Below are positions 59,916-64,000 of a stretch of DNA of 64,000 nt, one piece after another. A program made the position numbers and the translations under genes. Below the pieces are notes generated by a model, which worked only from the letters and a program-made list of their open reading frames with translations, ran no database searches and was not told where the DNA came from. The stretch's first letter is position 1, and the number at the start of each line of letters is the position of its first letter. The DNA is from RYN-133 sp963785425 (lineage in GTDB: Bacteria > Actinomycetota > Actinomycetes > Mycobacteriales > Jatrophihabitantaceae), in contig CAWAVG010000003.1 of the NCBI GenBank assembly GCA_963785425.1, positions 496,001-560,000 of the forward strand. Reading direction: 5' to 3'.

Positions 59916-62324
59916 ATGGCAGTCCGTCCGTTCCCCGCCGCACTCGGCGCGCTGGACGACATCGCCGCGCCCGGGGCTGCTGCAAAGCCGATGAAGGCGC
60001 GTGGCTCGGCAATCGTTGCCGTGGTGGGCACGGTCGCGATCATCGGCTATTTCCTGCTCCGGGGACAGGCGGCGCACGATCTCGGCTACTCCGCAATCGG
60101 AGTCGCCAGCACCGTCGCCATGCTCGTCGCGACGCTGCGCCACCCGCCGGCTCATCGGTGGGGCTGGCTCGCGCTCACTGCGGCCAATGCATTGTTCGTC
60201 GCCGGTGACGGCGTGTACGACATCTACGACCTGGTACTGCACCGCGAGGCGCCGTTCCCCTCGGCGGCAGATGCGATCTACCTGGCGGGGTACCCGTTGC
60301 TGTTCATCGGCGTGGCACGGGTGACCCGGCTGCGTTCGGCGCCCGGCGCGCGCGAGGCCCGCGCCGACGCAGCGATGGTCTCGATCGGGGCGCTCGCACT
60401 GTCGTGGCAGCTACTGATGGACTCGTACGCCCACGACAACACGCTGACCGGGTTCGGCAAGATCGTCACTCTGGGCTACCCGATCATGGACATCGCCGTG
60501 CTGTTCATCGTCGTGAGTGCGATGATGGTGCGCTCTGCGCGCCGCCCCGTCGACAGCCTGCTCGGGGTCGCCGTGGCGACGATGCTCGTCGCAGACTTCG
60601 TATACGACCTGCTTGTGCTGCATTCGGCCTACTCGTCGGGAAACATCGTCGACGCGGGATTCCTGGCGAACTACGTGCTCATGGCCGTCGCTGCAGCGCA
60701 TCCGAGTTCGGCCGAGCGTCCCGCGCAGAACAACGCGGAATCACACCGTCGCGTCTGGTTGCCGCTCGTGGCACTCGCCGCGTTCGTGTCGCCCGGAGTG
60801 GTGCTCGTGTGCACCGTCGCGCACGTCCCCGTCGACGCAGGAGTGCTCGCAGGAACGTCGGTGGCGCTGGCCGTACTTGCCGTGCTGCGTGCGACGTGGC
60901 TGTTCGGGCGGCTGCGGCACCAGGCCGCGGAGCTGACCGCTCGGGGCGAATCCCTGCAGGAGGCCTTGGAAAGGCAGCAGGCATTGGAGATCGACCTGCG
61001 CCATCAAGCCTTCCATGACAGCCTGACCGGTCTGGCCAACCGCGCGTTGCTGCACGACCGCGTCGAGCACGCGTTGGCGGCGTCGATCCGGCGTCCCGGA
61101 ACGGTGGCCGTGTGCTTCTGCGACCTCGACGGTTTCAAGGCGGTCAACGACGGGTGCGGCCACCATGTCGGTGACCAGGTGCTCCTGGTGGCGAGCAAGC
61201 GCATCGCCTCCGTCGTCCGCACCGGCGACACCGTCGCCCGCCTCGGTGGCGACGAGTTCGCCGTCCTGATCGAGAACGTCGAGGACGTGGAATCCGTCAC
61301 TACCCTCGCCGACCGGATCGTGTCGGTGCTGCGCGAGCCGATGGTGCTCGATGACCATCAGATCACGCTGTCGGCGAGCGTCGGCGTCGCTTTCGCCGCG
61401 CCGACCACGTCCACCGAGCGCCTGCTCGCCGAGGCGGACGCCGCCATGTACGAGGCCAAGTCGCAGGGCAAGGACCGCGTCGCGCTGTTCGAGACGGCAA
61501 TGCGCTCGCGCCTCGTCGACCGCATCACGCTGACCAACGCCTTCCAGCCGGCGCTGCGCAACAACGAGTTCTATCTGGAGTTCCAACCGCAGGTACGCCT
61601 CGTCGACGGATCGCTGGAAGGCTTCGAGGCGCTGGTGCGGTGGCGCCACCCCGAGCTCGGAACCATCGGTCCGATCCGGTTCGTCCCGCTCGCCGAGGAG
61701 ACCGGATTCATCGTGCCGCTCGGCCGGTGGGTTCTCGAGCAGGCCTGCATGGAGGCTGCGCGCTGGACCGAGTGCTCCGACCCACTGTCGGTGTCGGTCA
61801 ACGTCTCGGGCCGTCAGCTGCAGGACCCCAAGTTCTGCCACGACGTGCGCACGGCGTTGCGGTTCAGCGGTCTTGCCCCGCAGCGGCTCATCCTCGAGAT
61901 CACCGAGAACGTCCTGATGGTCGACCCGGCTGCCACCGCGGCGACGCTGACCGAGTTGAAGAGCCTCGGCGTCCGGATCGCGATCGACGACTTCGGCACG
62001 GGCTACTCCTCGCTCAGCTACCTGCGTCAGTTCCCCGCCGACATCCTGAAGATCGACAAGTCGTTCATCGATCCGCTGGACGACCCGTCGAACGAGGCGC
62101 GGGCCTTCATCCAGACGATCCTGCGCCTGGCCCATGATCTGCACCTCGAGGTCACCGCCGAGGGCATCGAGCACGAAGGGCAGCGCGAGATCCTCAAGCG
62201 GATGCGCTGCCATGGCGGCCAGGGTTTCCTGATGTCGCGGCCGTTGAGCCGCAACGGCGCACGCGCGTACATCGCCGCGGCGGCGACCGCACCGGCCACG
62301 ATGCGACGGCTCACCGCGCGCTGA
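59916..62324 (+). CDS. Membrane GGDEF-EAL cyclic-di-GMP enzyme
   Basis: 802 residues. Eight to nine membrane helices (~30-330) form a sensor region. A coiled linker (LTARGESLQEALERQQALE) leads to a GGDEF domain with intact RLGGDEFAVL and an EAL domain starting EGFEALVRW with IDDFGTGYSSLSYL and TAEGIEHEGQ. Both active sites appear complete, so it may make and degrade c-di-GMP. A MAVRPFP start at ATG 59916 follows a region with two ATCTCTGGA repeats. The 3' end overlaps the convergent MFS gene by 14 bp. Confidence 0.94.
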   Translation: MAVRPFPAALGALDDIAAPGAAAKPMKARGSAIVAVVGTVAIIGYFLLRGQAAHDLGYSAIGVASTVAMLVATLRHPPAHRWGWLALTAANALFVAGDGVYDIYDLVLHREAPFPSAADAIYLAGYPLLFIGVARVTRLRSAPGAREARADAAMVSIGALALSWQLLMDSYAHDNTLTGFGKIVTLGYPIMDIAVLFIVVSAMMVRSARRPVDSLLGVAVATMLVADFVYDLLVLHSAYSSGNIVDAGFLANYVLMAVAAAHPSSAERPAQNNAESHRRVWLPLVALAAFVSPGVVLVCTVAHVPVDAGVLAGTSVALAVLAVLRATWLFGRLRHQAAELTARGESLQEALERQQALEIDLRHQAFHDSLTGLANRALLHDRVEHALAASIRRPGTVAVCFCDLDGFKAVNDGCGHHVGDQVLLVASKRIASVVRTGDTVARLGGDEFAVLIENVEDVESVTTLADRIVSVLREPMVLDDHQITLSASVGVAFAAPTTSTERLLAEADAAMYEAKSQGKDRVALFETAMRSRLVDRITLTNAFQPALRNNEFYLEFQPQVRLVDGSLEGFEALVRWRHPELGTIGPIRFVPLAEETGFIVPLGRWVLEQACMEAARWTECSDPLSVSVNVSGRQLQDPKFCHDVRTALRFSGLAPQRLILEITENVLMVDPAATAATLTELKSLGVRIAIDDFGTGYSSLSYLRQFPADILKIDKSFIDPLDDPSNEARAFIQTILRLAHDLHLEVTAEGIEHEGQREILKRMRCHGGQGFLMSRPLSRNGARAYIAAAATAPATMRRLTAR

Positions 62325-63474
62325 CCGACCTCCGGAGCCGTGCCGCATAGAGCACGAGCGACCCGGCTACGAGACCGGCGCCGACCCAGCCCAATTCCGG
62401 AACGGCGACCGCGCCGAGCAGCCGTGAGCCGAGCAGAGCACCTCCTGCGATGCCGATGTTGGTCGTCGCGTTGACCAGAGCGGAGGCAGCGTCGGTGGCA
62501 TCTCCTGCCGCGCGCAGCATCACCGTCTGGGTCAACGTCGGGAACGCACCGAACGCCACACCCCACACGCCGGTTACGACGATGATGCCGATGGCGGAAG
62601 CGACGGACGCGGCAAGCACGAGGCTCACGCCCATCAGGACGATGTCCGCGGCGAGCGCCTCGAGCGGGCGGCGGGCGACCACCGCGCCGGCCACCGCCAG
62701 CCCGACCAGACCACCGCAGCCGTAACCGAACAGGACCGGACCGACGTCGACGCGGGCGACACCGTCATGCAGCAGCAGCGGACTGACGTAGGTGTAGAGA
62801 GTGAAGTGCCCCAGCGCGAGCAGGGTGATGACCGCCGCCATGACCAGCACCGCCGGGCGGCGGATGCCGGTCAGCACAGAGGTCCGGTCCGTGGTGCGCG
62901 TCGCGGGCTGGTCAGGCAGCACCCGAACGATCACCACGGTCAGCGCCGCCAGTGCCGCGGCCAGGACGACGAAGGCCCACCGCCAGCCGAGGGCGGTGCC
63001 CAGCACCGTCCCGAGGGGAACACCGAACACGAGGGCCAGCGCGTTGCCGATCATCACCACGGTGATGGCCCGTCCCGACCGGGATCCGTCGACCAGCGAC
63101 ACGGCGGCGGCGACGGCCACTGCGAAGAACCCGGCGTGGGCCAGGCCGCCGATCGCCCGGGCGAAAATCGCCACGGCGTAATCGGGCGCTGCGGCGAACA
63201 GGACGTTGCTGACCGTGTACGTGCCCAGCAGCACGGCCAGCACGGCGCGGCGGGGCCACCGCTCGGCGAGCGCCGCGATCGGGACGGACGTGCCAGCGAC
63301 GAGCACGGCGTAGAGCGAGACGAGCACGCCTGCGGCCGAGGGCGAGACGTCGAGACCGCGCCCGATCTCGGGCAACAGGCCGACCGGCAGCATCTCGGTG
63401 CAGATGGCGAAGAAGACGCACGTCGACAGCAGCGCGAGCGGCGCCCGAGGCGAAGCGGGGACCGAGGAATTCAT
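62311..63474 (-). CDS. MFS transporter
   Basis: 387 residues with 12 predicted helices. The loop 2-3 motif is GTSVPIAALAERWPRRAVL and the DHA1-like segment is LGTYTVSNVLFAAAPDYAVAIFARAIGGLAHAGFFAVAV. GVPLGTVLGTALGWRWAFVVLA is the motif-C type region of drug-efflux antiporters. ATG 63474 touches the last base of the tRNA fragment on the same strand, an unusually tight arrangement. Substrate unknown. It is convergent with the GGDEF-EAL gene. Confidence 0.88.
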   Translation of the reverse strand: MNSSVPASPRAPLALLSTCVFFAICTEMLPVGLLPEIGRGLDVSPSAAGVLVSLYAVLVAGTSVPIAALAERWPRRAVLAVLLGTYTVSNVLFAAAPDYAVAIFARAIGGLAHAGFFAVAVAAAVSLVDGSRSGRAITVVMIGNALALVFGVPLGTVLGTALGWRWAFVVLAAALAALTVVIVRVLPDQPATRTTDRTSVLTGIRRPAVLVMAAVITLLALGHFTLYTYVSPLLLHDGVARVDVGPVLFGYGCGGLVGLAVAGAVVARRPLEALAADIVLMGVSLVLAASVASAIGIIVVTGVWGVAFGAFPTLTQTVMLRAAGDATDAASALVNATTNIGIAGGALLGSRLLGAVAVPELGWVGAGLVAGSLVLYAARLRRSVSAR

Positions 63475-63523
63475 GGGTAGCCCCGACCGGATTCGAACCG
63501 GCGCTACCGCCTTGAGAGGGCGG
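63474..63523 (-). tRNA. tRNA-Glu(CUC) 3' half, remnant of an att site
   Basis: On the minus strand a perfect 5-bp anticodon stem (CCGCC/GGCGG) with loop CTCTCAA gives anticodon CTC. A T-arm with TTCGAAT and an encoded CCA end (TGG at 63474-63476) follow. Upstream of the anticodon stem there is no D-arm, and no strand to pair with the 3' acceptor CGGGGCT. It is a 3' half only, as left at one end of an element integrated into a tRNA gene. Confidence 0.8.
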
Positions 63524-63796
63524 TCGACCCATTGCGTGGCAGTGCACGAAGATCGTTGAAAACTGGGTGCAGCCTTGACGTTTACTGGCCTATACGCGAT
63601 TCGAAGTCACTGGATGCGGTTGGCAGCGTGCAGACGATTTTGAAATTCTTGCGGACTGCCTGCGGACTGACCATGATCAATTGTTCTGAGTCGCATCCTC
63701 GGGTGCCGCGCTCAGCGTGGCGACACGGCATCGGGCCGGCGTCGGTGCCAGTCGTAACGACCGCCATCGCAGCGCGAGCTTCCCGGCGAGGCGGCG
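63524..63796. other. Element boundary with TGCGGACTG repeats
   Basis: No gene is supported. TGCGGACTG occurs at 63650-63658 and 63661-63669, exactly one helical turn apart, as integrase arm sites often are. The region is AT-richer than the rest. An integrase gene, expected next to the excisionase, is not complete here. Confidence 0.5.
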
Positions 63797-64000
63797 TCAA
63801 GCGACATCGGAGCTGCCGTGGTTGCGTTGCTTGCGTAGCCAGGCGTGGACGTCCTGGCGGCGGTAGCGGACGTGGCGGCCGATCTTGTAGCTGACCGGTC
63901 CCTTGTCGCAGTGGCGCCAGTAGCGCAGGGTCGCGTCGGGGACGCGAAGCAGGTCGGCGACTTCGGTCAGGGTGAGCAGATCGCCGATCTCGTCGTCGTA
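63797..64000 (-). CDS. AlpA/BldC-like excisionase, 5' truncated by window
   Basis: 67 residues visible, ending ...DVA. The MerR-like winged helix is LTLTEVADLLRVPDATLRYWRHCDKGPVSYKIGRHVRYRRQDVHAWLRKQRN, the excisionase/AlpA type HTH of integrated plasmids and prophages. Its N terminus lies just beyond the right edge. Lying 270 nt from a tRNA-Glu remnant, it points to an integrative element to the right. Confidence 0.85.
   Translation of the reverse strand, partial: YDDEIGDLLTLTEVADLLRVPDATLRYWRHCDKGPVSYKIGRHVRYRRQDVHAWLRKQRNHGSSDVA

Noticed and set aside
63582..63800. 72-residue minus-strand frame as the integrase end
   Set aside because: No integrase catalytic residues (R, H-x-x-R, Y) visible; left as non-coding.
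1..64000. CRISPR arrays, rRNA genes or riboswitches
   Set aside because: No regularly spaced repeats, rRNA-like stretches or known aptamer cores were seen.

Overview
This is a very GC-rich, gene-dense chromosomal window from an actinobacterium. The evidence is a mycofactocin cluster, an F420-type luciferase-like oxidoreductase, a deazaflavin-type nitroreductase, several ECF sigma factors, class E/F-type sortases, GTG starts with 4-nt stop/start overlaps, and many genes that appear to lack a leader. I cannot name the genus from the sequence. About 65 protein genes fill almost all of the window.

Layout. 0-5 kb: end of a TPR protein, acetoacetyl-CoA synthetase, and an ECF sigma factor coupled to a triple-VOC protein. 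4.7-11.1 kb: a mycofactocin locus (mftR divergent from mftA-B-C-E-SDR-F-D). Its middle genes carry about nine single-base frame changes while mftR, mftA and mftD are intact. 11-24 kb: housekeeping and accessory metabolism (glutamate-synthase-like flavoprotein, pyruvate oxidase, ornithine-cyclodeaminase family, GNAT, luciferase-like oxidoreductase, a secreted GH30 glycosidase with an F5/8C domain, GTP-type PEP carboxykinase). 24-28 kb: a minus-strand block with two SigE-type sigma/anti-sigma-like pairs around a class F sortase and a small wall-anchor-like protein. 28-32.4 kb: a large secreted protein and a decayed DUF222/HNH endonuclease gene. 32.5-42.3 kb: amino-acid and amine metabolism with regulators (HPPD/Lrp, threonine dehydratase, AguA/AguB, TrpB2, two MarR and one ArsR-type regulator).

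42.5-52.1 kb is an unusual phosphate-uptake (pst) operon. It holds pstC, pstA, pstB, three PstS-like binding proteins (two with C-terminal membrane anchors), and a membrane protein whose extracellular domain has a sortase fold but no catalytic His, Cys or Arg. 52.7-58.3 kb is a two-component system with a small b-type-cytochrome-like membrane protein, divergent from a ferric-reductase-like flavocytochrome, an FMN-binding protein with a flavinylation motif, and ApbE. Together these look like an extracytosolic flavin electron-transfer module. 58.4-63.5 kb: dimethylargininase, a small kinase, a GGDEF-EAL protein and an MFS exporter.

At the right edge a tRNA-Glu(CUC) 3' half without its 5' half, two TGCGGACTG repeats 11 bp apart and an AlpA/BldC-like excisionase gene indicate the boundary of an integrated mobile element that continues beyond the window.
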